From IMG/VR virus record IMGVR_UViG_3300028025_000091, positions 62,001 to 126,000 of that record: a stretch of 64,000 bases of DNA; one strand, 5' to 3'. Each line of letters begins with the position of its first letter. Position 1 is the stretch's first letter. Of this stretch, positions 50,875 through 57,836 are shown in pieces. The translations under genes were made by a program, and so were the position numbers. Source of the DNA: a virus. Under the pieces are notes generated by a model. The model had not been told where the DNA came from and made no database searches. It saw only the letters and a program-made list of their open reading frames with translations.

Positions 50875-51971
50875 ATATAGAACATGATTACCTTAGACTC
50901 CTAAAGGATATCCTAGACAATGGAGTACAAAAACAAGATAGAACTGGAACAGGTACTATCTCAGTATTTGGAAGACAGATTAGACATAAGATGTCTGAGG
51001 GATTTCCTTTGATTACAACTAAGAAAATGCCATTTCGTCTTATAGCAACTGAATTGTTATGGTTCTTACGTGGTGATTCTGATATTAGATTTTTATGGGA
51101 AAATAATTGTACAATCTGGGATGGTGATTGGTATAAGAAGTATAAAACTACTTGTTCTGAACCATACACATTAGAAGAGGTTAAACAGAAAGTAAAAGAT
51201 GGTAACCATTCTTTTCACGATTCAATGTTTGATATGGGTCCTGTTTATGGTAGACAATGGAGAAGTTGGAGACGATATAGAAAATTACCAAAAGATGATT
51301 ACACTACAGATTACAGAGAAAATGAACCAATAGATCAAATCCAAAATCTAATCAATGACCTTAAAACAAACCCAGATTCTAGACGATTGATGGTTAATGC
51401 TTGGAATGTAGGTGAATTAGACCAAATGGTTCTTCCACCTTGTCATTATGGATTTCAAGTTTATACAAGAGAGTTGAGTTTCGCGGAGAGAGTTGTTTGG
51501 ATAAAAAATAATTCATCAACCCAACAAATAACTCTACCACAATATATAGATGATAAATTTTCTTTGGATGAATTTTTTAAACCATATGGAGTTCCAACCA
51601 GAGCAATCTCCCTAATGTGGAATCAAAGATCAGTAGATACATTCTTAGGTTTACCATTCAACATTGCTTCATATGGTTTGTTATTAGAAATTATTGCTAG
51701 AGAAGTCAATATGGTACCTGATGAATTGATTGGGAATTTAGGTGATGTACATTTATATTCAAATCATTTAAATCAAGCAAAAGAACAAATTACGAGAGAG
51801 CCATTTAAATTACCTGAACTTCAGTGTTTAGATGAATATCATTACTTAATGGATGAAGAATTGGTTGATCCAATTCCACTCGATAAGAAAATACAACAAT
51901 TTAGACCCGACTTTTTTATAATGAACAATTACGAATCCCACCCACATATTAAAGCACCTTTATCAAATTAA
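50871..51971 (+). CDS. thyA: Thymidylate synthase
   Basis: 366 aa. Makes dTMP from dUMP with methylene-tetrahydrofolate. RTGTGTISVFGRQIRHKM at the N-terminus, LITTKKMPFRLIATELLWFL, YGRQWRSW, the catalytic Cys191 in VLPPCHYGFQVY, the RSVDTFLGLPFNIASYG loop and GDVHLYSNHL are all standard. About 55 residues at positions 90-145 (TCSEPYTLEEVKQK..) are an insert relative to compact bacterial enzymes, and the C-terminus carries an extended HPHIKAPLSN tail. Completes phage nucleotide supply with NrdA/NrdB. No dihydrofolate reductase gene is in the window. Confidence 0.93.
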   Translation: MNIEHDYLRLLKDILDNGVQKQDRTGTGTISVFGRQIRHKMSEGFPLITTKKMPFRLIATELLWFLRGDSDIRFLWENNCTIWDGDWYKKYKTTCSEPYTLEEVKQKVKDGNHSFHDSMFDMGPVYGRQWRSWRRYRKLPKDDYTTDYRENEPIDQIQNLINDLKTNPDSRRLMVNAWNVGELDQMVLPPCHYGFQVYTRELSFAERVVWIKNNSSTQQITLPQYIDDKFSLDEFFKPYGVPTRAISLMWNQRSVDTFLGLPFNIASYGLLLEIIAREVNMVPDELIGNLGDVHLYSNHLNQAKEQITREPFKLPELQCLDEYHYLMDEELVDPIPLDKKIQQFRPDFFIMNNYESHPHIKAPLSN

Positions 51972-51975
51972 AATT

Positions 51976-52215
51976 ATGAAAAAATTAGTATTAATATTAG
52001 CAGTATTAGGATTAACAAGTTGTGTTAATCAAATGGACCGTCTAAAAGACGCTCAAAAAAAGTATCCAAAATGTATTGTACAACCAACAACAAGTTTACT
52101 AGCCAGAGATGGATATGAAATTATGGTAGAAGATACCATCACTAATCAAATTTATGTATTGAGTTACTACTCATTTAGTACAACAAAAATTTCAAGTATC
52201 CGAAACATCAAGTAA
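51976..52215 (+). CDS. Small lipoprotein, unknown
   Basis: 79 aa. A lipoprotein signal with lipobox LGLTSC (C16) after MKKLVLILAV. The mature part is short, with a beta-rich C-terminus (YEIMVEDTITNQIYVLSYYSF). No spanin partner of the right form sits next to it. Could be a small outer-membrane or periplasmic lipoprotein for lysis or exclusion. Overlaps the following ATG by 1 nt. Confidence 0.65.
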   Translation: MKKLVLILAVLGLTSCVNQMDRLKDAQKKYPKCIVQPTTSLLARDGYEIMVEDTITNQIYVLSYYSFSTTKISSIRNIK

Positions 52216-52631
52216 TGGAACTACTAAACACACACCCAATTAAAAAATCCGATTTAGGTTTCCATGGAAATCTATTTGGTGGCAAATTACTATCATGGAT
52301 AGATGCTTCAGCTGCAGGTTATGCAATGCAACTTTGTGATACCCCGAGAATGGTAACAGTATCGATTGATCAATGCAACTTTGAGAAACCAGCCAAGGAA
52401 TCCCAACTATTAAAAATTTATGGATATCCAAAACGTGTAGGAAACAGCTCAATGACTCTTTATATGGAAGCAAGAGCCCATAATGTTTATACAGGCAAAC
52501 AGGATATTGTATTGAAAACAAACACTACATTTGTTCAGATTGATGAAGGTGGAAATTCAATCCCACTTGGTGAAAAAGCTAAAAAGAGAATTAATGGGAT
52601 GCTTGGAGAAAACTTGGTTTTTGAAAAATAA
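52215..52631 (+). CDS. Acyl-CoA thioesterase (hotdog fold)
   Basis: 138 aa. Hydrolyses acyl-CoA thioesters. Pattern of the BFIT/YciA-type hotdog: FHGNLFGGKLLSWIDASAAGYA (H-x-N-x-x-G-G-x-L-(M/L)-x-W-(M/I)-D), VTVSIDQCNFEKPAKESQLLKIYG, and YMEARAHNV..TNTTFVQIDEGG. The D near the helix and the N/G of HGNLFGG are the usual catalytic positions. A full-length cytoplasmic enzyme in a phage is unusual; likely an auxiliary metabolic gene affecting fatty-acid or membrane-lipid pools. Confidence 0.88.
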   Translation: MELLNTHPIKKSDLGFHGNLFGGKLLSWIDASAAGYAMQLCDTPRMVTVSIDQCNFEKPAKESQLLKIYGYPKRVGNSSMTLYMEARAHNVYTGKQDIVLKTNTTFVQIDEGGNSIPLGEKAKKRINGMLGENLVFEK

Positions 52632-52663
52632 TTTTGTATATTCCGGGTATAAAAATAAGAGTT

Positions 52664-52900
52664 ATGATATTTAGAAAAAAAACAAAAGCCAAATTTAAAT
52701 TATTCCTACGAAATTTAGGAATGCTTTGTAAAGGACCAACTGGATCCTCAAAACGAATTAGAATCTCCAAAACAGTTTACCCAGACAATACAGTTGTTGA
52801 ACATGGTTATATTACAGAAGTACCTCAAAACAAAGATTCATTTGCTTCCGAGTTGCATGTTTACAATGAAATTAAAAAATCCGTAAAGAAAAATAAATAA
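52664..52900 (+). CDS. Small basic protein, unknown
   Basis: 78 aa from ATG 52664, chosen because AAAATAAGAGTT-ATG precedes it; an earlier TTG frame exists. Highly basic N-terminus (MIFRKKTKAKFKLFLRNLG), a Gly/Lys loop (GPTGSSKRIRIS) and an acidic-to-basic C-terminus ending KKSVKKNK. No family is recognised. Could bind DNA. Confidence 0.55.
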   Translation: MIFRKKTKAKFKLFLRNLGMLCKGPTGSSKRIRISKTVYPDNTVVEHGYITEVPQNKDSFASELHVYNEIKKSVKKNK

Positions 52901-52920
52901 ATCCCCTAAAAATAAAAGTT

Positions 52921-53244
52921 ATGAAAATCGAGAGAGAAAAAGTTATGAATTTGTTAAAGCCGGCTATGAACCTTATTATTGTAGCAGCTGTTGGAACAGC
53001 TATGTTCCGTTTAGGAATTGCTTATCAATCACATGAAAGCAAAGAAAATATCAAAGTAGATAACCCATATGCACACGCATTTTCCCCTGAGGAAATTTCA
53101 ATCGCAGTTAACGAATCAAACGAGTTGATCATGATTGAACGTTCAACTGGAAAATACATTGTATATTCAGATCAAATTGGCCAAACCATCTTTGGAATGT
53201 ATGCCAATCGTATTCACCAAGAGGTAACTAATGTTAGTAAATAG
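52921..53244 (+). CDS. Single-pass membrane protein, unknown
   Basis: 107 aa with an AAAAGTT-ATG start. The N-terminus is charged (MKIEREKVMNLLKP), followed by one transmembrane segment (AMNLIIVAAVGTAMFRLGIAYQ, about 16-37) and a soluble C-terminal domain (ISIAVNESNELIMIERSTGKYIV). It overlaps the lytic transglycosylase gene by 14 nt. Inner-membrane anchoring of lysis or envelope factors is plausible from that pairing. Confidence 0.6.
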   Translation: MKIEREKVMNLLKPAMNLIIVAAVGTAMFRLGIAYQSHESKENIKVDNPYAHAFSPEEISIAVNESNELIMIERSTGKYIVYSDQIGQTIFGMYANRIHQEVTNVSK

Positions 53245-53752
53245 TATCAAAATCGGTATTGTAGCGGGGGCAGTTATTGCCACCGCTCTTACTGTTACTG
53301 AACCGGAAGTTCAAGCAACTCAAGACGTGCGCATTCCGGACAGTATCGATCAAAGTTCACCCCCATGTCTGCAGATGTATGAGTACATTAAAGCATACGC
53401 TGATACGTTTGATATTCCATTAAATTATGCATTTGGAATAGCATATTGTGAAACAAGATATGAAGGTCCATTTCAGTGGAAATATAACCCTGCCCAAACC
53501 TCCCCTACAGGTGCTGAAGGACCAATGCAAATTTTGCTTTCAACAGCACGTTACTTAAACAAAGATAAAGTTTCACGTGAACGTTTACGTACTGACATTG
53601 GGTATAACGTGAAAACTTCAATGGGTTATTTAAGACGTTTATACAATCGTTACAAAAGTTGGCCAATTGTGTTTGGATACTACAATACAGGTTACCCTAG
53701 AGTAAATGATTATGCAAGAAAAGTTGTAAATTTTAAAATGAATTGGATATGA
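53231..53752 (+). CDS. Lytic transglycosylase, signal-anchored
   Basis: 173 aa. A signal anchor (IGIVAGAVIATALTV, about 8-22) precedes an SLT/goose-type domain: YAFGIAYCETRYEGPF (E74 likely catalytic), GAEGPMQILLSTARYL, a NVKTSMGYLRRLY helix, and IVFGYYNTGYPRVNDYA. This is the E-(S/T)-x-(F/Y).. plus GP/G-(L/M)-x-Q-(I/L) plus YN-x-G pattern. A second cell-wall enzyme outside the lysis cassette. Could act in entry, lysis, or in controlling superinfection. Confidence 0.8.
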   Translation: MLVNSIKIGIVAGAVIATALTVTEPEVQATQDVRIPDSIDQSSPPCLQMYEYIKAYADTFDIPLNYAFGIAYCETRYEGPFQWKYNPAQTSPTGAEGPMQILLSTARYLNKDKVSRERLRTDIGYNVKTSMGYLRRLYNRYKSWPIVFGYYNTGYPRVNDYARKVVNFKMNWI

Positions 53753-53997
53753 AAGAAGTAGTTTGTATAAACGATAAAAACCTACCTGAAGGTGCAGCAG
53801 TAGTAAAGGGTAGAGAATATAATGTAGTAGAAGAATTTATAAACAACTATGACCAGCGAGTTTATATCATTGAAGGTATTGTAAATGAAGGTACTACTAA
53901 AATGGGATTACGTTGGGTTGGATATGATGCATCTCGATTTGCAATCCCCGAAACATTAATGGAAGAAACTTACGAACACGCATACGCAGAAGCTTAA
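53749..53997 (+). CDS. Small acidic protein, unknown
   Basis: 82 aa from ATG 53749 (ATGA overlap with the previous stop); the frame also opens at TTG 53743. KEVVCINDKNLPEGAAVVKGREYNVVEEF and VYIIEGIVNEGTTKMGLRWVG suggest a small SH3/OB-like barrel with an acidic C-terminus (EETYEHAYAEA). No family is recognised. It precedes the DpdA-like gene by 1 nt. Confidence 0.55.
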   Translation: MKEVVCINDKNLPEGAAVVKGREYNVVEEFINNYDQRVYIIEGIVNEGTTKMGLRWVGYDASRFAIPETLMEETYEHAYAEA

Positions 53998-53998
53998 T

Positions 53999-54796
53999 AT
54001 GAAAAAAGTAAAAATTAGTCACGAGGTACCATTTTGCCTCTTAGAACAAAGTAGAAAATTTAACGACTACGATTATTGTTTACCCCACTTGATGGACGAA
54101 AATGAAGAATATCGCAACTTCTTCTACGAATCAAAGAAAATGGGTCGATATATTGTAATGGACAATTCACTCCATGAACTAGGTGAAGCATACAATACAG
54201 AACGTTTAATGCACTGGATTGGAGAAATCAAACCAAATGAATTCATAGTTCCAGATGTATGGGAGAACTATGCTGAGTCAGTTAGAAATGCAAAACAATG
54301 GGCTCAAGTAGAATTACCAGACGGAGTAACTAAAGTAGCAGTAGTACAAGCAAAATCAATGTATGAAGCAGGATTATGTGTTCAAGCATATCGTGATTTT
54401 GGATACAAGAAAATTGCATTTTCATATGGTGCAGAATACTACCACAGTGAAATGTGTCCACATCCAAACAAAGATTTAGGTAAAGCAATTGGTCGTTACA
54501 TGGTTTTATCAACTTTCCAAAACAATAAAACACTTTTGCCAAACGATAGAGTACATTTGCTTGGAACCGCATCCCCAATTGAATTTGGAATGTATAAAAA
54601 TATGCCATTTATTGAATCAATTGATACTTCAAATCCAATTATGGCAGCAATTGGTGAAATGCCTTATACAAAAATGGGGTTATATCAAAAACCACTTGCA
54701 AACATGAACAAATACCAAGATATAAGCATTGATTTTGTAAACGAAGATCTTATAGAATACAATGTTGAAATGTTTCGTACAATAAATGGACTCTAA
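53999..54796 (+). CDS. dpdA: TGT-like DNA guanine transglycosylase, DpdA type
   Basis: 265 aa, shorter than tRNA-guanine transglycosylases. The pattern fits the TIM-barrel of that superfamily: YIVMDNSLHELG (D55 a candidate nucleophile position), NEFIVPDVWEN, TKVAVVQAKSMYEAG and KKIAFSYGAEYYH. No tRNA-binding C-terminal domain is seen. Phage TGT homologues of the DpdA family swap guanine in DNA for a 7-deazaguanine. The three pathway genes (QueC-like, QueD, QueE) lie within 5 kb downstream, the strongest support for this call. The stop is followed by a terminator. Confidence 0.68.
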   Translation: MKKVKISHEVPFCLLEQSRKFNDYDYCLPHLMDENEEYRNFFYESKKMGRYIVMDNSLHELGEAYNTERLMHWIGEIKPNEFIVPDVWENYAESVRNAKQWAQVELPDGVTKVAVVQAKSMYEAGLCVQAYRDFGYKKIAFSYGAEYYHSEMCPHPNKDLGKAIGRYMVLSTFQNNKTLLPNDRVHLLGTASPIEFGMYKNMPFIESIDTSNPIMAAIGEMPYTKMGLYQKPLANMNKYQDISIDFVNEDLIEYNVEMFRTINGL

Positions 54797-54808
54797 TTTG
54801 GAGTCCAT
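54786..54808 (+). terminator. Rho-independent terminator overlapping the end of the DpdA-like gene
   Basis: Perfect 8-bp inverted repeat ATGGACTC / GAGTCCAT (54786-54793, 54801-54808) with a 7-nt loop holding the stop codon, followed by ATTTTATTTTA. The stem begins within the last codons of the gene. Confidence 0.75.
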
Positions 54809-54821
54809 ATTTTATTTTAGT

Positions 54822-54835
54822 ATATTTATACAAAC
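54822..54835 (+). promoter_or_regulatory. Candidate late-type element (ATATTTATACAAAC)
   Basis: The core ATATTTATA is followed by CAAAC, then AATAAGTT-ATG 54844. It sits right after the terminator, so it may restart transcription into the 7-deazaguanine genes. Confidence 0.35.
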
Positions 54836-54843
54836 AATAAGTT

Positions 54844-55101
54844 ATGGAATATTTAAGTTTATATGATTACCTAAAAAGACCCGCAGGTGGTGAATTAGGT
54901 AGAGAAGTAGCACAAGCAGCTAGTAAAGCAGGTGTTAAATTAGAAACTCGAGAGGTTTCAACCCCAAATTATACAGGAATAGTATATTTGTATCCTAATG
55001 ATTTCTTAGATTTTTATTTTAGAGAACCTGATTCAAATCTAATGGATGAATTACCTGGAGAATTAAATTATAATATTGGAGACGACGATTTACCATTTTA
55101 A
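54844..55101 (+). CDS. Small protein with SSB-like acidic C-terminal tip
   Basis: 85 aa. MEYLSLYDYLKRPAGGELGREVAQAA is a short helix-turn region, then a beta-rich middle (RGVSTPNYTGIVYLYPND-like) and an acidic C-terminus NIGDDDLPF. The last six residues (DDDLPF) equal the tip of the phage gp32-like protein and of Bacteroidetes SSBs, which recruit replication and repair partners. Starts in an AATAAGTT-ATG context. Could mimic or compete with SSB, or be brought to the same partner. Function unproven. Confidence 0.62.
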   Translation: MEYLSLYDYLKRPAGGELGREVAQAASKAGVKLETREVSTPNYTGIVYLYPNDFLDFYFREPDSNLMDELPGELNYNIGDDDLPF

Positions 55102-55110
55102 TAAAAAAAT

Positions 55111-55959
55111 ATGAAACACGTAGTAGTATCCTTATCTGGAGGGATGGATTCCTCCACATTGTTACTTCGTTGCTTGAAAGAGTACGATACCGTAACAGCA
55201 ATTTCATTTGACTATGGTCAAAAACATCGAGTTGAGCTTGAACGTGCTCAATCGTTGGTAGATTATATTAATCATATTAATTCTGCCTATTCATCAATTC
55301 GTTATCGTCAAATCCAATTAAATGGATTAGTTGATCTTTTAGATTCAGCTCTGGTAACAGGTGGAGATGATGTACCTGAAGGACATTATGCTGAAGAAAA
55401 CATGAAAGCAACAGTTGTTCCAAATAGAAACAAAATATTTGCTTCAATCGTACAAGCAGTTGCACTTTCAGTAGCAAATAAAACAGGAGAAAATTGTGAT
55501 ATTGCAATGGGAATCCATGCAGGTGATCATGCAATTTACCCTGATTGCCGACAAGAATTTAGAGATGCAGACGACCATGCTTTTAGAATGGGGAATTGGG
55601 ATGCAGAGCGAGTAGGTTACTTTACACCATACCTTGAAGGTGATAAATTTACCATCTTACAAGATGGAGAAGTATTATGTGGTGAATTAGGTTTAGACTT
55701 TAATGAAGTATATAAACGTACAAACACTTCATACAAACCAATTTTCCTTAATTTAGCATTTGTAAATAATGAAGATGAAATAGTTGATTGTTCAGATTGG
55801 TTCTCTGATTATAAATCAGCAAGTTCCGTGGAGCGAGTAGAGGCCTTTATTAAATTAGGAAGACCTGATCCCGCAGGATATGCAGATGAAGAAGGTCCTG
55901 TAAGTTGGGAACATGTAGTAACAGAAGTAACAAAAGTACTAGAAAACCATGAAGGATAG
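55111..55959 (+). CDS. queC: QueC-like PP-loop enzyme without the usual zinc cysteines
   Basis: 282 aa. PP-loop ATP pyrophosphatase: VVSLSGGMDSSTLLLR with SGGMDSS at 9-15, FDYGQKHRVELERA, VVPNRNKIFASIVQAVA and IHAGDHAIYPDCRQEF are the QueC signature blocks. Canonical QueC makes preQ0 from 7-carboxy-7-deazaguanine and has a four-Cys zinc site near the C-terminus. Here the matching region reads KRTNTSYKP (about 202-210) and EIVDCSDWFSDYKSASSVER (about 223-242), with only one Cys (C227), and the C-terminus is longer than usual. That suggests altered activity, for example a decarboxylase of the DpdL type, or zinc loss. The gene still ends GRPDPAGYA as in QueC. Confidence 0.8.
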   Translation: MKHVVVSLSGGMDSSTLLLRCLKEYDTVTAISFDYGQKHRVELERAQSLVDYINHINSAYSSIRYRQIQLNGLVDLLDSALVTGGDDVPEGHYAEENMKATVVPNRNKIFASIVQAVALSVANKTGENCDIAMGIHAGDHAIYPDCRQEFRDADDHAFRMGNWDAERVGYFTPYLEGDKFTILQDGEVLCGELGLDFNEVYKRTNTSYKPIFLNLAFVNNEDEIVDCSDWFSDYKSASSVERVEAFIKLGRPDPAGYADEEGPVSWEHVVTEVTKVLENHEG

Positions 55960-55993
55960 TTGTATTATAGACTGGGAATTATACCAAAAAGTT

Positions 55994-56128
55994 ATGGCAA
56001 AGAAAAGAACAATTAAAGTATGTACCGGGATTGGATTGAATATGTTTTTTCCCGAATACATTACTATCGAATTAACCGATATAGATACAGAAATTAAAAC
56101 ACCTAAAAAAACAAAGAAAAATGGGTAG
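55994..56128 (+). CDS. Small basic protein between queC and queD, unknown
   Basis: 44 aa. ATG 55994 follows AAAAAGTT; TAG at 56126-56128 overlaps the queD start by 8 nt. MAKKRTIKVCTGIGLNMFFP, then a short TIELTDIDTEIK strand and a KTPKKTKKNG basic tail. The start context and stop overlap favour a real gene. No family is recognised. Confidence 0.5.
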   Translation: MAKKRTIKVCTGIGLNMFFPEYITIELTDIDTEIKTPKKTKKNG

Positions 56129-56606
56129 ATATATTAGCACAAAATTATTTGAAAATTATTCCGTTGCACTTAGACAATGGAGAGCATCTCACTCACATTG
56201 TGAATTGTTACATGGTTATGCTTTGAAATTCAAAGTATGGTTTGCTTCAAACGAACCGCTAGAGGAAAACCAATTAGATGACATGAACTGGATCGTTGAT
56301 TACGGTGGGTTCAAAGATGCACCTAAAGGTAATGGTTTGAAATCTTGGATGAATTATATGTGGGATCACACATTGTTGATCGAGAAGGACGATCCATACT
56401 TAGACTTTTTCGAATCGGCAGCAATGGAAGGTTTATGCGCACTTCGAGTAATGGACAAAATGGGCGCAGAATCATGTGCTAAATTAGTGTTTGATCATTT
56501 TAACGACGTTTTAGCCAAAACAGACGCCGGAAGATGCAAAGTAATTAAAGTAGAATGTTTCGAAAACGACAATAACTCTAGTATTTATGAAGAAACGGAA
56601 GCCTAA
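56121..56606 (+). CDS. queD: 6-carboxytetrahydropterin synthase (QueD)
   Basis: 161 aa. Converts dihydroneopterin triphosphate to 6-carboxytetrahydropterin, the substrate of QueE. YSVALRQWRASHSHCELLHGYAL carries H24, C27 (catalytic Cys position) and H31. The second HGH His is replaced by Tyr33 (HGY), a change also seen, to my knowledge, in some marine QueD-like proteins. WIVDYGGFK and MWDHTLLIEKDDPYL supply the other conserved Asp/His. The last ~25 residues (NSSIYEETEA) are an acidic tail. Third gene of the 7-deazaguanine set. Confidence 0.85.
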   Translation: MGRYISTKLFENYSVALRQWRASHSHCELLHGYALKFKVWFASNEPLEENQLDDMNWIVDYGGFKDAPKGNGLKSWMNYMWDHTLLIEKDDPYLDFFESAAMEGLCALRVMDKMGAESCAKLVFDHFNDVLAKTDAGRCKVIKVECFENDNNSSIYEETEA

Positions 56607-56718
56607 ACAACTTAAACCTGTTCCTCCAATTACAATAGGACCATTTAGTCCTAGAGTAGCAAAAATTCTTACAGATGCTGATAAAGAATATCAAAAAAAT
56701 AGAAAAGATGAACAATAG
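56587..56718 (+). CDS. Small basic protein after queD, unknown
   Basis: 43 aa. ATG 56587 lies within the end of queD (overlap of 20 nt); TAG at 56716-56718. MKKRKPKQLKPVPPITIGPFSP then a charged helix (RVAKILTDADKEYQKNRKDEQ). The overlapping start is the only support besides an intact frame and biased composition. No family. Confidence 0.4.
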   Translation: MKKRKPKQLKPVPPITIGPFSPRVAKILTDADKEYQKNRKDEQ

Positions 56719-56814
56719 CTATTACACAACAACCACCACTTTTGGTGACATTAAATTCACTTATATATTTTAACAAAATAGCGACTTTGGTGCGTTTTTA
56801 CCATATGTATAATC
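56719..56814 (+). other. Intergenic gap before the second homing endonuclease
   Basis: No gene. It holds a short CACCA / TGGTG hairpin near 56732 and the ATATGTATAATC late-type element at 56803-56814 directly before ATG 56815. Confidence 0.5.
56803..56814 (+). promoter_or_regulatory. Candidate late promoter variant (ATATGTATAATC)
   Basis: Same G-variant as before the first GIY-YIG gene (26863) and the fibre gene (59068). It abuts ATG 56815, leaving almost no leader. Confidence 0.42.
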
Positions 56815-57396
56815 ATGGAACGCACCAAAATTTACTATCTACATTACGGAAATAATGTACCAATTTATGTAGGAAAATCTAATAGAATCCAAGGTAGAAT
56901 ATCTAATCATAGAAAAAATTTCGGAAAAGATATTATAGCTGAAGTGTTAGATGATGTACCTTTACATGAATGGAAGTTTTGGGAGTGTTTTTGGATAGAA
57001 CAATTTAAACAATGGGGGTATGTTCTTTCAAACAAAAACAATGGTGGTGGAGGAGCTACTAAACAAAATTTTTCCCCTATTAGAAGTCAAAAAATAAGTA
57101 AAGCTAGACTAGGTAAACCTATGCCCCATAAAGGAAAAAAATTCACAGAAGAGCATAAAGAGAAAATTAAATCTACTCGAGGTTTTCTCCAATCCCGCCC
57201 AAATACTTGGACAAATCAACCAGTTCTTCAATATAATTTAGATGGAACTTTTATAAGGGAATTTGGTTCCCAATTAGAAGCTTCGTATTTTTTACAGGTA
57301 AAAGGAGATGGAGTTGGAGCCTGTTGTAGAGGTAAACAAAAATCTGCTTATGGTTACATATGGAAATTTAAAAATATAAAACAACAAGAACAATGA
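56815..57396 (+). CDS. GIY-YIG homing endonuclease, second copy
   Basis: 193 aa. MERTKIYYLHYGNNVPIYVGKS is the GIY-YIG core (IYYL.. then YVGK), with SNHRKNFGKDIIAEVLDD and a WECFWIEQFKQWGY helix. A NUMOD3-like basic region (SQKISKARLGKPMPHKGK) and a NUMOD1-like end (PVLQYNLDGTFIREFGS, YGYIWKFKN) follow. It differs clearly from the first copy but shares the domain order. The final KQQEQ is encoded by a leader element overlapping the next ATG. Lies between queD and thioredoxin, so it interrupts the 7-deazaguanine genes. Confidence 0.85.
   Translation: MERTKIYYLHYGNNVPIYVGKSNRIQGRISNHRKNFGKDIIAEVLDDVPLHEWKFWECFWIEQFKQWGYVLSNKNNGGGGATKQNFSPIRSQKISKARLGKPMPHKGKKFTEEHKEKIKSTRGFLQSRPNTWTNQPVLQYNLDGTFIREFGSQLEASYFLQVKGDGVGACCRGKQKSAYGYIWKFKNIKQQEQ
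57379..57392 (+). promoter_or_regulatory. Conserved leader AAACAACAAGAACA before ATG 57393
   Basis: Exact element, in-frame with the end of the homing endonuclease: it encodes the KQQEQ tail, and the shared ATGA gives both the next start and the stop. Confidence 0.62.
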
Positions 57397-57596
57397 AGAC
57401 AAAATTTTTACAAAGTGTAGAGAGATACACAAACACGAAAGGAAAAACAGGTTACAAAGCTATTTATAGCAATGGAATTGATTTTCAAACATTATTCTTC
57501 CCAATTAGAAATGGAGTAGATGTTATTAATATTCCTTCAATTATTAACTCAGTTCAAACAATAGATGATTTAGAAGCTATTGGAGCAGAACTTTAA
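57393..57596 (+). CDS. Small protein, unknown
   Basis: 67 aa starting in the leader-plus-ATG context. Beta-rich (GKTGYKAIYSNGIDFQTLFF) with a short C-terminal acidic helix (IDDLEAIGAEL). No motif. It is the first of three short reading frames joined by copies of the AAACAACAAGAACA leader. Confidence 0.58.
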   Translation: MKTKFLQSVERYTNTKGKTGYKAIYSNGIDFQTLFFPIRNGVDVINIPSIINSVQTIDDLEAIGAEL

Positions 57597-57608
57597 AAAA
57601 CAAGAACA
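57595..57608 (+). promoter_or_regulatory. Leader variant AAAAAACAAGAACA before ATG 57609
   Basis: One base differs from the exact element (AAAAAAC for AAACAAC). It abuts ATG 57609 and overlaps the stop of the previous gene. Confidence 0.58.
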
Positions 57609-57836
57609 ATGAAAGAGAAACAATTAACAGCAGTAGAACAAGCAGCAGTTGCTTTAAGATTATGGTCAAATGCTTGGAGGGAATTTGATAAGACAGGTAA
57701 AAATAAACCTGAATCATTTGAAAAAGTAATTGAACCGTTTATTAAAATGGAGAAGGAGTCACTCCAGGAATCCTATGTTAATGGATATGCAAAAACCAAA
57801 AAGATGCTTATACAATTTAAACAACAAGAACAATGA
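57609..57836 (+). CDS. Small helical protein with KQQEQ tail, unknown
   Basis: 75 aa. Mostly helical (MKEKQLTAVEQAAVALRLWSNAWREF, then KVIEPFIKMEKESLQ), ending QFKQQEQ. The tail is again the translated leader of the next gene. No family recognised. Acts as coupling partner for the thioredoxin gene. Confidence 0.58.
   Translation: MKEKQLTAVEQAAVALRLWSNAWREFDKTGKNKPESFEKVIEPFIKMEKESLQESYVNGYAKTKKMLIQFKQQEQ
57819..57832 (+). promoter_or_regulatory. Conserved leader AAACAACAAGAACA before ATG 57833
   Basis: Exact element, encoding the KQQEQ end of the previous gene and followed directly by the thioredoxin ATG. Confidence 0.62.
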
